Shown here: piece by piece, positions 36,166 to 48,011 of the stretch
Layout of the letters: every line of letters starts with the position of its first letter
Numbering within the stretch: the stretch's first letter is position 1
NCBI GenBank assembly: GCA_950295325.1
Contig: OX485807.1
Coordinates: 5,768,501-5,832,500, forward strand
Length of the DNA stretch: 64,000 nt
DNA from: Polytrichum commune
Taxonomy: Eukaryota > Streptophyta > Polytrichopsida > Polytrichales > Polytrichaceae
Direction of reading: 5' to 3'
Translations under genes and position numbers: made by a program
Notes under the pieces: model-generated
The model's input: the letters and a program-made list of their open reading frames with translations, nothing else
The model's database searches: none
What the model was told of the DNA's origin: nothing

Positions 36166-37335
36166 GAAGACAACTACGGCCATTAGTCATAGGGAATTGT
36201 CGAATCTGATTAGCAATTGCGAATCATTGTGTAGATGGTTATTTCAAGTTTTAGAATAAGAGTTCAAAGGAGAAACTAATAAGAGGTCAAAGTAAATATA
36301 CTCTTTTCCTTTTAGTGATCATAGAGGCCCTCCCACTTGTGATGATTACCACACTGAGAATAGTCCAACATGTTTTGAGCACACAGTCCAATGTCATCTT
36401 AACATGTGTTTTTGTGGTGTATGTTCATGATTACAACTATGCCATATACCACTCAATTACATACGTCTAATAAGAAGAATAACCCCAAGTTACCTTATCA
36501 TGAGTTACTAAAGAGCACTAGGATTTTGATACGTACTAGTTGTGTGGCCACATGAGTTGAACATGTTTGTCATAGTTGTCTTTGATGACTCTTGTATACA
36601 ATTTTTCCCATCACATATCCTACACAAAAATTCAAATGGTCCACAACATAACGTCTCTAAACCAAACATTATGTTCTTTCCAAGAATCCATGATACCAAT
36701 GAAAGGCTCTCCGAGGACTCCCATTAATATGAGCTTTCATGGAGTTCATGATGCCAATGGCAAAGTCTAGGCCGTTAAGTCTTGGAGAGATATGTTCATT
36801 GTTGAGATTGATAACAAATGCCGCATGTGTGCACTTGATTTCTATGTCATTTTCTCATCCATTTTTTGACATAGGCATCATTTATTTTTTTAAACTTGTG
36901 TAAAACAAAGTCAGACCGCTACTCATTTCTCAACCAATGAGGAAATTAGATAATAGTGGTCATGGTCATTGGTTGCTAGTGTAAACAAGCCCTCAATTGA
37001 TTATATGTTTCATGTCGGATAATAAAATCAGCTGCACATTATTGTGGACACATAGGCTTACACAATTAGGAATGGTGGGCCTACATGACACGCCAATCTA
37101 GCACGAAGTCATGTAGACCCACTATTTCTACCGCATTGTTTTTGGTATTCAATGTCACATACACTATTTGCGAAGGGCCTAAACTAGATGCCTAGAGGTC
37201 TCAAAGTGTCACGCCTGCTAATTACTAAACTGATTCCATTTGTCAACATAAGTAACTTCTTCAAATGAAAAAATATCTTCATTATGACATTAAGAGTAGC
37301 ACATCGGGATACGTTACATGACACTCTTGCGTTTT
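36166..37335. other. no gene seen; one isolated PIF-like end
   Basis: Near 36970-36988 GCTAGTGTAAACAAGCCC followed by TCA resembles a right end of the PIF-like family, without a recognised left partner. Words near 36365-36455 repeat 28.34-28.47 kb. Confidence 0.4.
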
Positions 37336-37336
37336 A

Positions 37337-37448
37337 GTATCCAAGGGGAAGATATTTTTGAGTTTACAAATGGCAAGTGTCATGCGTTTGCAATTTTGGC
37401 ATGCAAGGGGAAGATATTTGAGCTTACTAATGGCAAGTGTCACTTGTA
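37337..37448. repeat. tandem duplication, 62-bp unit
   Basis: CAAGGGGAAGATATTTTTGA at 37342 and CAAGGGGAAGATATTTGAGC at 37404, each followed by AATGGCAAGTGTCA. Confidence 0.7.
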
Positions 37449-37945
37449 TACACTTTAGCCAAGTTATAGACCGTCGTGTAATATAGGCATGCACCTCATA
37501 ACATTGTCAAACATACTCATGCCAAGATATAAGTAAGCGCACTCGAACATTAAGTGTCATGAGATAGCACTTACAATGAAGTTGGGTGTAGCATAGTCCG
37601 CCAAGAGCCTAAGGCTAGTGTAAATGCAGCCTACAAAATTTGTGACTTAGCCTATAAAATTTTGAAAGTGTAGGACAACGAGCCTATGGACAATTTAAAA
37701 CATAGGATATCAACCTATGTGATAAAAAACATGTAGGAAATTTTGCCTACAAAGTTTTTAAAAGAGAGGATTTTAGCCATTCATCCTTCTTCAAATTGGG
37801 AAATTAGTTGACCTAAGTACATATCTTTAGGCTAATACTCGGGGCTCTTGGGTGGCACATAGACGGATATCAATAATAGCCCTAACTCCCTTCCCGCCAA
37901 TCTTTACAAATACCATTCATCACAACTCCTCTCTCATCAGCTCCT

Positions 37946-37967
37946 CCCTCTCTCTCTCTCTCTCTCT
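37946..37967. repeat. (CT)n microsatellite
   Basis: About eleven CT units. Confidence 0.85.
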
Positions 37968-38191
37968 TGGATAGTGTGATGCGGGTGGCGATTGAAGGAC
38001 CAACCAAAAATTTTGAGTTTAATATTTTGGAGGAAGCTCTATCTTTGTGGAAGGATTCAAGAAAGTTTCGATTCTTGTTTACTAATCCTGAGAAATATCT
38101 TACAGGAAGAGTAGAGGTTGAATTAGAAGATGGTGAGGACTTTCACCCTTGAACTCATTTGAATTTTAGCAACCTTTCATTATAATCAACT

Positions 38192-38285
38192 CTTTAAAAA
38201 AGAGTTGGTTAATCCTTGGCCTTCAAACGTGGTGAAGGGCTTAGCCAAGTTCAATTCCTGCCAAGGATACCACTTAGTACTCAAA
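38192..38285 (+). repeat. possible tRNA-derived SINE head
   Basis: AGAGTTGGTTAATCC is A-box-like. AAGTTCAATTCCTGCC is a good B-box match about 45 nt later, then ACCACTTAGTAC. No complete tRNA structure forms and no 3' tail was bounded. Confidence 0.35.
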
Positions 38286-38839
38286 TTTTGAATTTAAAGC
38301 CTACAACATTAAAAGATATGAAGGATTTTAACCTACTAAAAATTAGTTTTGAAGGCAATTGGCGGGTAACTTAGAAACTCAAAAGGTTTTCAACTTACAA
38401 AAATTTGATATTGTGGGATGCAACCTATGCCATGAGGGAAATAGCCTATGCCCTTTTAAAGTGGTAGGCAATTAACCTCAATAACTTCAAAAACTTTTCG
38501 GACACGGGTGTAGAGCATACGCTTCAAAATAGGTGAGTGACACTATTTTCATGTGACACTGAGAAATAGCATAAACAGTGTAGTGGCAAGCCGCCAAGTG
38601 AAGCGAATATTCTCCAGAGTACGATTTCAGAGGATAAGTTTAGATAAATCATAGTTTCCCGCCCACCTGCAGGTAGTCGTGCAGTTCCAGACAACCGTGT
38701 ACGTGTAGCTTGTAAGTGATAAAGAATGATGGTGAATTCATGAAAGCCCCTGGCAGACAGGAAGCTGCTTGCTTTCCAGATTCTCTAACCTAAGATGTAA
38801 GTGAGTTCAGAGTGTGCACCAGAACTGATTTCTCACAAA

Positions 38840-39010
38840 GTTTTTGCCCGTCCACGGCCAAAAACCTTGAATTGAAAGGCAAAAAAAATTGCAACCCGTC
38901 CCAAAACCGGTAGTTTCTAAACCAACCCGTCCATGGAAAGGTTAAAAAAAAAACCCCCGTCCCAAAACCGGTTTGAAAATGAAATTACCCGTCCCGCAAG
39001 AGGTATAAAT
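38840..39010. repeat. degenerate CCCGTCC / ACCGG repeats
   Basis: CCCGTCC occurs about five times, several followed by CAAAACCGG, separated by A-runs. Not a gene. Confidence 0.5.
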
Positions 39011-40775
39011 AAGTCTCTTACTATGTTGGTAAAAAAACAAAAAAAAACACAAAAAAAACCGAAAGATGTCAACATGTGACTGGTTGTACTTGGAAACAAT
39101 AGGATCTTGACAAATTATGCCTTCAATGTTTGTTAGTTATCTGTCTTTTGTTGTCGATTCTCATCTTTCCAGTACACCCCATTCTAAATTTTGTGGTTGA
39201 TGAATTGATGTATGCACGTGAATCAAGCACTTCAAGATTGATATTTTGATTGGGTATTAGTGGTTTGATTGCATTATGCTTATATTCACATGTCATATAT
39301 GACATAATGTAACTGATATTTGTACCATTCCTTTTTTGGAAAAAAGTATCAAAAAAATTATTATTTTTAGAACCCGTCCACTGTAAATGTTTTTTTTTTT
39401 TTTTTTTTTTGGTGAACATGTCCCTGGAAGTGTTAGGGACCTTGTGAAAAATCACCACTGGTGTGCACTGTCCATGCAGTCTGACAGAATGACTGTGCTA
39501 GAATCACATGACAAATTTTGGGTCCAGTAGTACTTGACTCACTACGGAAAAGCTTGCTATAAAGCTGTTCTGGTTCATTCTCTTGGCTTGGTGCAACCAA
39601 TTGTCGAGCTTGCTGGACTGGCCCTGCTAGCTAGCTGGATCCTTGCCTGGCCTGGCCTGGCCCTGCAGCCTAATCATCTCACAGGGTCTCCTGGTATGAT
39701 GTGTGTCGAGGCAATGCAAGGAGAGAAAAATCATCTCGATCGGTTTCCAGCTAGAACCAGCAGTGTGCATGCTTGACAAATTCCATTTTCAAGGTATCAC
39801 TCCAATTCCAAAGTGGCACGTGACGTTCTCAATGAACAAAAATGATTGTCAACTGACATCTTCATTGTTTCTTAAAATTTCGCCTCAATGTCACATGTCT
39901 AGTAGTACGTGTCATTTCAATTTCGAATGTGTCAATTGACAAGTGGTTATCTTCTTCACATGCTACACTACTTTGTCGATTTCTAAATTATGCATGTCAA
40001 TTGACGCGCATTTTTATTTTATGCAAGTTTTTGTATGTCAAATGTCGAAAACTTGCAAAAACTTTGTCAAAGACGCATGTCAGAAACTGACCTTGGATCC
40101 TAATGTCGACAATTTCATAAGCATCCCCACATGTTGCCATTAATGATAGCTCTAAACGCATGCATTTGGCTTGAATCGAAAGTGCTCACTTCTACCCTTT
40201 TAAGCCTTACCTTTTTTTGTAGGTTTTATTGAGAATAATGAACTTGTTGTTTTTTTACCTTAAAACATTCAATGTCGCCAACACAACACTAGGACCCGAG
40301 GTAGAAAGAGGGGGAGTTCTATGAGAACTCCATATGGTGGGGGCCCCATATGCACAAGGTGGAACCACACAATCTCAAAAAGATCATGATACCTAAAGAT
40401 GATTAAGTAACCCGACAAACAAAGTCTTAACATTCCAAGAGATATCGGAATTGGCACTTGAACTGACAAGTGACAAGATTGTTGTCATCCCACAACACGT
40501 TGACGTGTTCTATGACTTCATTCTAATCGTCGGCGTCCTTTACACTCTTGGGAGCTTTAGGCCAAGCAATCCTATCATATTCAAGGAGACCTTGCAAAAA
40601 TCCACTCATACGCTTTTGTGGTCTAGACTCTACTACTTGACAACAAAAAGCTTATGTATGAACAAAATTGAGAGGCTCTTCGCTCAAAGATAGTTACCCA
40701 ATTTAACACCCCCCCTTCAAGATGCAACAATGTGCAGTCATGCCCCCATCCTCAAGACCTTGTCTGTCCGCACCT
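39011..40775. other. no gene seen; 21-T run and diverged repeats
   Basis: A run of 21 T lies at 39390-39410. Near 39060-39120 an inverted ACCGGTT-arm fragment (GATGTCAACATGTGACTGGT) occurs. The 80-codon frame at 40451-40693 plus has no recognised domain. Confidence 0.4.
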
Positions 40776-40955
40776 ATGTCCGGGAAGAACCGGCGGTTAG
40801 TTACAGATGAACCGGTCAAGTTTGAGAAATTACCGGTCGAAGTTCAAGACTTCAGGAGACTTATCGATCATTTCAAAGGAATCTGTAGAATATTCTTCAA
40901 ACGAATATAACCAAAACTGGAAGATGTCAACATGTAACCGGGTGGATTTAGCATC
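40776..40955 (-). repeat. ACCGGTT-rich arm, inverted copy
   Basis: CGGGAAGAACCGGCGGTTAG, ACAGATGAACCGGTCAAG and GATGTCAACATGTAACCGG match the right arm of the foldback at 30325-30545 in order. Confidence 0.65.
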
Positions 40956-42054
40956 ACTATTGGCGGGAGCACATGGCCGGCCTGAGCAGGGGGCGCAGCC
41001 TGCCAGGTCTGTGGGAAGACCGGACGGATGTGGAGTTTACATCCACCCCATCCACCAGCGGATGGATGCTGCAGCCCTTCCAAGTGGAGGCTTTTTTATT
41101 TAGTTTTTTTTTTCTCATGCCCGCCGCTTTTGGGGCAGCCCAACTAAACCTGTTAGAGACCTAATATGTTAGCTTAACTGGGAGGGTGGCTGCGAGGGTG
41201 ACCTGCCCGTTGAATTTGCCTTTTTTCCCACAACCCGGCGTGGCTGCCCGCAGGCTGGGCTGTGGATGTGTTGTGCCTCCTGCCCAGGCAGCTCGCGTGA
41301 GGCCTCTCTCCCGAGCCCCCAAAGAAGCGCCGCTTCTGTGTGCAGCGGGACGGGGGCGCAGCCTGGGCTGTGGGTTTTTGGTCCATGTCCGTGAGCCATA
41401 TGCCTGCCCAAAAACAAACTTCCCGGGCACTGGTCCGCATCCTTTGCCATGCATAGTGCCTACCTACCAAGATTGGGCTGCAAATCAAAAAAATTGTGTA
41501 TACACCCACCCTCCACCATAACATTGAAGCGTCGGGGCCTTTCACGATATTTTGGTCACAACACTTTGTAGGGGAGTGAATAATGGGGGGAAATTGGCGC
41601 TCCTCCAGTGCATGTGATGCGTCGGCCTTGCCTTTGCAATAATGAAAAATATTTTCACATGGCCTATCGATCGACGAAGGGAGACGGACGGAATGGGCCT
41701 GTGGCACACATGGCACCAATGGGAGGCGGCTCAGCGACTATTTCAGAGTATTTCCGACCCCAGTCCAGGGTCGCGAGTCTAAAGGGGAATCCGGGAGGCC
41801 TGTCACAGGAAACCACCCCCATGTGACTTGCCACTTTACACCGCTTTTCATATCAGATTCTGTAAGTGGCCTTGCATCCCGTCTCCTCATCAGGCGAGGC
41901 TGATGAGCCACCCACCTGACGGACTGAGAGGAAGTCATAGTACAGGCTACCCTCTGTCACCTCTCGGGAGTATATATAACTTAACCACAGGTTGTACACT
42001 TTATGCGATTCTAACACAGTAACAGTTGGAGAAAGTCACAAAAGGTAGCACTCG
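40956..42054. other. GC-richer stretch, no gene recognised
   Basis: Long overlapping frames exist on both strands, the longest 41174-41719 minus (181 codons). None has a recognisable domain, and several frames are open at once, as expected from composition alone. A diverged transposon cannot be excluded. Confidence 0.35.
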
Positions 42055-42057
42055 TAA

Positions 42058-43003
42058 AGGGCTGTTTCACACCCGGGACCACGCAGTCGGCCCACGGCCA
42101 TGCAAGAGCGTCAATTTGGTTGTTGAACTCGTCCCGGGACCACTTCGGTTCACACCACGGGGAAAGTGTCAGAGTGATCATGGAGGTTGGGGTCCCCAAA
42201 AGACATATTTTAAGGCCTACATAATCCACTGACATGGTCCAACGGGTTTTGCGATGAGAGAGGGGCAATAGAGGTGGTATGGTGGGAAAATAGTAGGGGG
42301 TCCATGGCGGAGAAATGCTCTTTTAATGATTTTTTTTCGAAGGGGGGGGGGGGCTTTATATACAACTCACCAACCGTTAGGTAAGGCTCACAAGGCACAT
42401 TTTTCAACATCTATGTGTAATGTGATGTAATGAATCCTGAGAAGCAAGTGTGCCCTTTTTGTGTGCCTTGATCACATCATAGCCCATGAGACATACCTTT
42501 TCTTCCCTACCCTACCCCTTCAACCGGCTCGCACATGTTTCACCAAACAACGTGGGACATCTAGAACTCGAGAATTCAAGTACACGTGGTTAAGCGGGTT
42601 GCAAATAATGCTCAATGTACAACACAAGGTACATGTCACATGTAAATTACATGTCACATGTACAAATTAAATCGCTTATTTTTTTGTTGTAAAAATCGTT
42701 GTGAGAAGAGTTGCAAGCCACATCTTCAACACATTTAACAATAAGTGAAGACAAATGAAGCCCAAGAGAAGACAAGAGAATGGTCAAACTATCTTTTTTG
42801 GGCATATATGGAAGAAAAAAAATCAACGCATTCACCTTTGGGTAGCATGGTCATTCTTCTTGGTTCACATTTGGTTTACACCTGGTGAGGGGCCCAAAGG
42901 CTTTGTAAATTGATTTTTGAAGATATCGGACCATGGAAGTTGGACCATCAAGTTGGATCATGGGAAAAGGTCATCTTCCATGGTCCATGGTGTAAACCGG
43001 TCC
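42058..43003 (-). mobile_element. PIF/Harbinger-like element, copy D
   Basis: Left end AGGGCTGTTTCACACCCGGG and right end TGGTGTAAACCGGTCC, flanked by TAA (42055-42057 and 43004-43006). Same orientation as copy B, with shared internal blocks such as CATGGTCCAACGGGTTTTGC and GACATCTAGAACTC. Length 946 bp, with a G-run at 42342-42353. More diverged than A and B, so older. Confidence 0.75.
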
Positions 43004-43336
43004 TAAGTGTAATCATGGTTACATGGTATGAATAGAGCCATTAGTATCACTTATAAAAATATCATCACATGTATTAATTGTAAGCAAATTTAAACTTGTT
43101 GCGTGATCAAAGTAAGAGTCTATTGTTGCTTGATGAGTCTTTTGAATATGGAAAATAACGATGGATTTTTTTAAAGACATAAGTTGTGTCCTAAGTTCAT
43201 TAACATTGCTTTATTGTTGTTCTAGAAATAGAAATGTAGATAGGGTTGCTATTGCTATTGAAACATGAGGAACTCTCATTTCACTATTCTTTGAATCATC
43301 CATTATTTGACATCTAAATAATTGATCTAAATAGAT

Positions 43337-43386
43337 GTGACATCTATCAAGCAGTGATCACTGCTTGGAATAGTGATAGATGTCAC
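43337..43386. repeat. compound palindrome
   Basis: Outer arms GTGACATCTATCA and TGATAGATGTCAC are exact complements. Between them lies an 18-bp perfect palindrome, AAGCAGTGATCACTGCTT. It could extrude as a cruciform; no function is evident. Confidence 0.85.
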
Positions 43387-44205
43387 TACTTGGAATTGAT
43401 CATGTGTTGAATGCTTGACTTGCAATACCACGCCTTGAAAGAATTCATGCATCTTCATCAACAAGCTCTACAACCTCTTCATATGATGATCTACATATAC
43501 AAAAAAAAAATACAAAAAACAACAAACAAAACAAAATTTCTTTTGTATCTATGCAAACATTGACACTCAACCCTTCTCGATCTCACATCAAAATTCAAGG
43601 CCCACAAAAGATTCTAGTGGAAACTTGCACTTGCAATATTTGATTAGATTATACAACAAACCAAGTGAATAGCACGTGGCATATGTGCACTCACAAGAAT
43701 GAAAGTCATAAGAAGAGAAACTAAGGTAAGAAATATACATTGATAGACATACCAATGACTCAACAAGCAAATTTTTAAGTTTCCAATTTATTTTTTGGAG
43801 ACTCAATAATAGAACTCCTCACCACCTAAAGAAGGGCTTACATGTGAATCAATTTGCATAATCAAATTGGTGAGGCTCACTCTCCACCACTCTCCGCATT
43901 GACTCACTCTCAGCCATTCTTCGCATTGGCTCTCCCTCAACCACTCTCCACATTTACCCATTATCTAGCACGATTTAGCATTGACCCACTCTCTACCCTC
44001 CAACATTATCACATAGAGTAGTGGTCATAATATTCATAACATTAAAGTATATATTTCATGAAATTTGGCGCAAATAACAATTATACAATCTAAATTAACA
44101 AAGAGGGGAGTCATTTTTATATATTAAATAGTAATAAATTACAATCACTAGTGTATTTGTCAAAGTATGGTAAAATAACACTTATAGAGGTAAAAGTTAG
44201 AGAGG
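43387..44205. other. no gene seen; degenerate tandem repeat
   Basis: At about 43880-43965 three or four degenerate units of about 27 bp contain CCACTCTCC(G/A)CATT. The rest is AT-rich with short ORFs. Confidence 0.45.
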
Positions 44206-44210
44206 GTGGA

Positions 44211-44421
44211 CTTGTATACAAGCATACCTCTCATTCATCCAACAAAAAAGCCTTGAAATATTGTGCAACATGGAGGTTCCTTTCTAGGTTGATTTTACAT
44301 TGGAATTAACTTTCAAGACCTTGAATTAGTCTACTTGAGGTCATTTGAATTGAATCGGCAACAAACCTATACAATGTAAAGCTTTAATGTTGGATGGATG
44401 AGAGGTACACTTGTATACAAA
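44211..44421. mobile_element. short MITE with TIR CTTGTATACAAG
   Basis: Left end CTTGTATACAAGCATACCTC and the inverted right end TTTGTATACAAGTGTACCTC continue to match through CTCATYCATCCAACA to about 43 bp per end. The total is only 211 bp. A half copy occurs near 27590. No clear target duplication. Confidence 0.65.
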
Positions 44422-45462
44422 AATTTCCTCGATCCCCACCTCACCACATCAGGGGAAAACCCCAAGCGATGCACCTTCCATAACACATATGAGTATACGT
44501 GAGTGCACAAAAGGGGTATTAATTTGAAATTTTCTCTACTACGTATACATATGCTACACAAACTATAACTCGCAATTATGTACATGTCTGGTAGGGTCAC
44601 TAGACTTTATGGATAAGTGTTTAATATTGGATGAAACTAGGACGAATAATTTTCTCCTTTCCTTCTCATCCATGCATGTATGGAAGAGGCAATATTGGGG
44701 TTTTAAGAGCGTGGTTGAGTTGAGAACGAGGCCACTTCTTGCTTAGGGTTGCAAGAAGTTTGGCCAGCGCTTCTATGGCGCTTCTTTGTGGTTGATCGGG
44801 TGGTTGATGCCATCGTTAGATCATGGGCGGTATCGGAATTCTGAAGGTGTTGACTCCTAGATGGGTTTTCTCTCAATCGTTTCCATATCATTAGTAAAAC
44901 CTCTGATGTGTGCAACAACTTGGATCAAACATTTAGGGATCGTAATTGTTGCAAGTACTGAGGGTTGCAAGTTCTAGGTTCAAGCATGGAGATTGGTTTA
45001 TGATGCTATCACAAAGGAACCAACATTAAGTGGACTTACGATCTTATGGATCATTTGATGGTAGATTTAAAAACAATTCTTTCATTAGCTTCTATGACAT
45101 ATATTATAGATTTAGATGCTTATGAGTTACATATGGCGGATGAAAAAGTCTTTAACAACTTTATTAGTGATTGTCAAAGTTTTACATTATACATATGATA
45201 GGGGTTCATTGTTATTCAAAAGTATATTTATATAATTATGTTAATGACTATATATGAATGTCTTTTTTAAAAATATACATATTTCCACTTGTATCTTTAT
45301 CATTGAAATTTTATGTGCATTGCTTGATTAAGAAAAACTTATATATAGGGGGTATTTGAAGTATGTTGTGAACGCTCATGGTTCTTGGTTTTTAATGTAA
45401 GGTGCACTCCTTGGGGGAAGGACACATGTCTTGTCCCTAGATAAGGATTAGTTGGCCATGGC
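44422..45462. other. no gene seen
   Basis: AT-rich with short ORFs; nothing bounded. Confidence 0.4.
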
Positions 45463-45465
45463 TAA

Positions 45466-45962
45466 GGGTCACATTACACACAGACCAAGAGCCATGACCA
45501 TGAAAATCTAAGGGCCCATGAAAATCATCCAAAGGCCATACTGTGGGAAATAGACATCAAATTTTACATTGGATTAGTGTAAAGTGAAAGTGGCCCACCT
45601 TGAGGGACCGCAACATATTTTATGGATAATCTAAAATAATATAGGTAGTCCAGGACCCCACCATAGCAAAATAATATTCTAGAAGCCAATGGCAATTTAA
45701 TTCCTTGACATGGCTCTTAGTTCCGCATTAGACCAACCACATTATTGATGGGTCTAGCACAATATCCAATAGACCATGAAACATTGTCCACTTGGTGTCA
45801 TGTAGGACGCCATGTGGATGTTCATTCAATCAAATATATTTGGTCCCTTAGACCTTTGGGGTCTATTGTACAATGAACTTGGACTATCTTTGTCTTCTTG
45901 ACCAATCACATTATTTGTGTACCATGGGTCCAAGGCCCTCAAGTTCTAGCGTAAAGCAGCCC
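45466..45962. mobile_element. diverged PIF/Harbinger-like element
   Basis: Left end GGGTCACATTACAC and right end whose reverse complement is GGGCTGCTTTACGC, with TAA at 45463-45465 and 45963-45965. Interior words (GACCATG, GGGCCCATGA, ACATGGCTC) have the flavour of copies A-D. Length 497 bp. Confidence 0.6.
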
Positions 45963-45988
45963 TAAGGTAGATGCCATATGTTGTTCAA

Positions 45989-46748
45989 GGGGCCATTCAC
46001 GGTTGGGGTACTACTTTTGGGTGTCTAACGGTTTAAGGACTTTTTTTGATAACTTCACATACTTGGTATAATTGGATTTGTATTGTGGAGCATATTTTGG
46101 ATCATACCTACATTTCATCCTCCATATTGAGTACAACGACAAAGTTAATTTAGAAGGAATAGGGTCATCTATGATATCCATTTGATTCCTTAAAGGACAT
46201 TCAGGAGTGCTGTCTTACTTCCTGACCTTAGGATCAAGGAACGAAAAGGACAACAAGAATTAATTGAAATGATCCCAATTTTTTTCCTCACAATTATCGT
46301 TCAAGTGTGTACCAATAGAACCAAATATGTATTGAATAGCAATTGCCCAACTTTACATGTGGCACCAAACATGTCCAAATATACATATACTCACGGCCAC
46401 ACGTAAAAGGAATGTCTAGTATTAGAATTGGACAAAAAAATTTATATGAATGGACACATGACACTTTTACCAAGGTACCAAGATACATAACAGGAAATAA
46501 TTGACCACCAATGCACACCTAAATAGCAAAAAAATGCCACTGATGTGGCCTAGGGTTTAGGGTTTAGGGTTTAGGGTGATTATTAAATAATAATAAAAAT
46601 CTTTCTTGATAAAGCTTATGAACTATCTACTTATTTATGTAAAATTTATTGATCAAATAATAGTAAATCATGATAAAAACCAAGATCAATGCGACAAAGT
46701 CCTTAAGTCCTTTGTCCCAAAAGTAGTACCCCAACCGTGAATGCCCCC
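45989..46748. mobile_element. PIF/Harbinger-like element with 33-bp ends, TIR GGGGCCATTCACGG
   Basis: Left end GGGGCCATTCACGGTTGGGG, then TACTACTTTTGGG. The inverted right end is identical over 33 bp apart from one base, and similarity continues to about 55 bp. TCAA lies just outside both ends (45985-45988 and 46749-46752). The interior carries plant telomere-type repeats at 46551-46577. No transposase frame. It starts only 26 bp after the previous element. Confidence 0.75.
46551..46577. repeat. interstitial TTTAGGG telomere-type repeat
   Basis: Nearly four tandem copies of the plant telomere unit TTTAGGG inside a transposable element. Far too short and internal to be a chromosome end. Confidence 0.85.
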
Positions 46749-46754
46749 TCAAAT

Positions 46755-47620
46755 ATTTTCTCTCTACAGCCATATCTCATAGGATATGAAACACAAAATT
46801 GGGGCAAGATGATTAGCACATCCAAACTGTGCATATAGCCAATAGCCTCATTAGTCTTATAGTTTATATGAATATTTTAATCACTATCAAAGTAAAATGT
46901 CCCTTTGCTCATCAAGTGGTCACTCCAATCATGTTGTTTATTGAGCCTAGAATGGTTAGCATATTTTGATCTCATAGACTAATATTTTTTAACACATGTC
47001 TTTTTGGTGTTTGTTTTTAGATCCACAACTAACCACATATCACTTAAACATAGGTTTTCAAGACAGTGTTATGTTTGTTCTAGGCATGTCCACCTTATCT
47101 ACCGAGCAATGTTGGCCCCTCGTTTGTACCACACTACTATAACGTTGTACAAAAACAAGTGGTGTTACCATTACCCTAAATATATTGATTTGGTGTGGTG
47201 TTAATATTGGTGTCCCATGTTAATTAAGGTGGTCTTCATCATGACTTGTCAAGTGGCACCAAGTTTCATGGGACACTCTTTCTGCTTGCCACCCAATGTT
47301 TGCAAGACAATAATTCATTGAATGTACCTGCCATATGCATGTATGCCCACACCCATGCTCACAAGCCCCACTTGACTTGCCACTATGCCCCCATGGAGTG
47401 CTTTAAAGGGAGAAAAAAAAAATCTTCTTTTCTTTTGATTTTGGAGTGAGATGTGCTTTACTCTAGCAATTTGTTGGTTCATGAATTTGTAAGCGAGCTT
47501 TGTCGGAGAAAGTTGTGCTATGTTTGGGATAGATGATTTGTGTTGGGTGTGGGGTCCCCTATATTGGTACTCGCTTTGGACTTAGGCCATCCCAATCCGT
47601 TGCACATGTGCAGATGAACT
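46755..47620. other. no gene seen
   Basis: Short ORFs and dispersed repeat traces; nothing bounded. Confidence 0.4.
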
Positions 47621-48011
47621 GGGGCCAATTCACCAAGGTCCCAAGTCCTAAGTTCCAAGTCATTTGAGGTCAATCCATGTAACCTTAACAATTGAGAGGA
47701 TGGAAGTTGGGACTTACCACTTCACACGGGGTCCCAAGTCCTAAAACCCCCAATATGACATGGTTGCCAACATGGCAACATTTTTTGGGGGCGAGGCTCA
47801 TGACTTGGGTTGAGAGTTGGGTCAAGCAAAAAAACTAGACCCACCTTTCAACACAAGTCCCGCAAATATTTTTCGTAAATTAACCAATATCCCACTTTAA
47901 TGATAATCAACCATATTTTCATGGTTTCTTGAGGCTTAAAAGTTGGGACTTCACCTCCATGTTGGGACTTGCTAACATGAGTGGGACTTGGGACCCCATG
48001 TGAATTGGCCC
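47621..48011. mobile_element. PIF-like MITE, TIR GGGGCCAATTCAC
   Basis: Left end GGGGCCAATTCACCAAGGTC and right end whose reverse complement is GGGCCAATTCACATGGGGTC, both followed by CCAAGTCC. The phrase GTTGGGACTT recurs inside. Target duplication is not clear (ACT against TTA). Confidence 0.6.

Noticed and set aside
41174-41719. 181-codon minus-strand frame in a GC-richer stretch
   Set aside because: Overlapping frames are open on both strands at the same place, no domain or splice pattern is recognisable, and the composition explains the openness.
41890-41940. CTGATGAG resembling a hammerhead ribozyme core
   Set aside because: No GAAAC-type partner at the required distance and no pairing stem around it.
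46551-46577. TTTAGGG run considered as a chromosome end
   Set aside because: Only about four units, embedded in a bounded transposon, with ordinary sequence on both sides.
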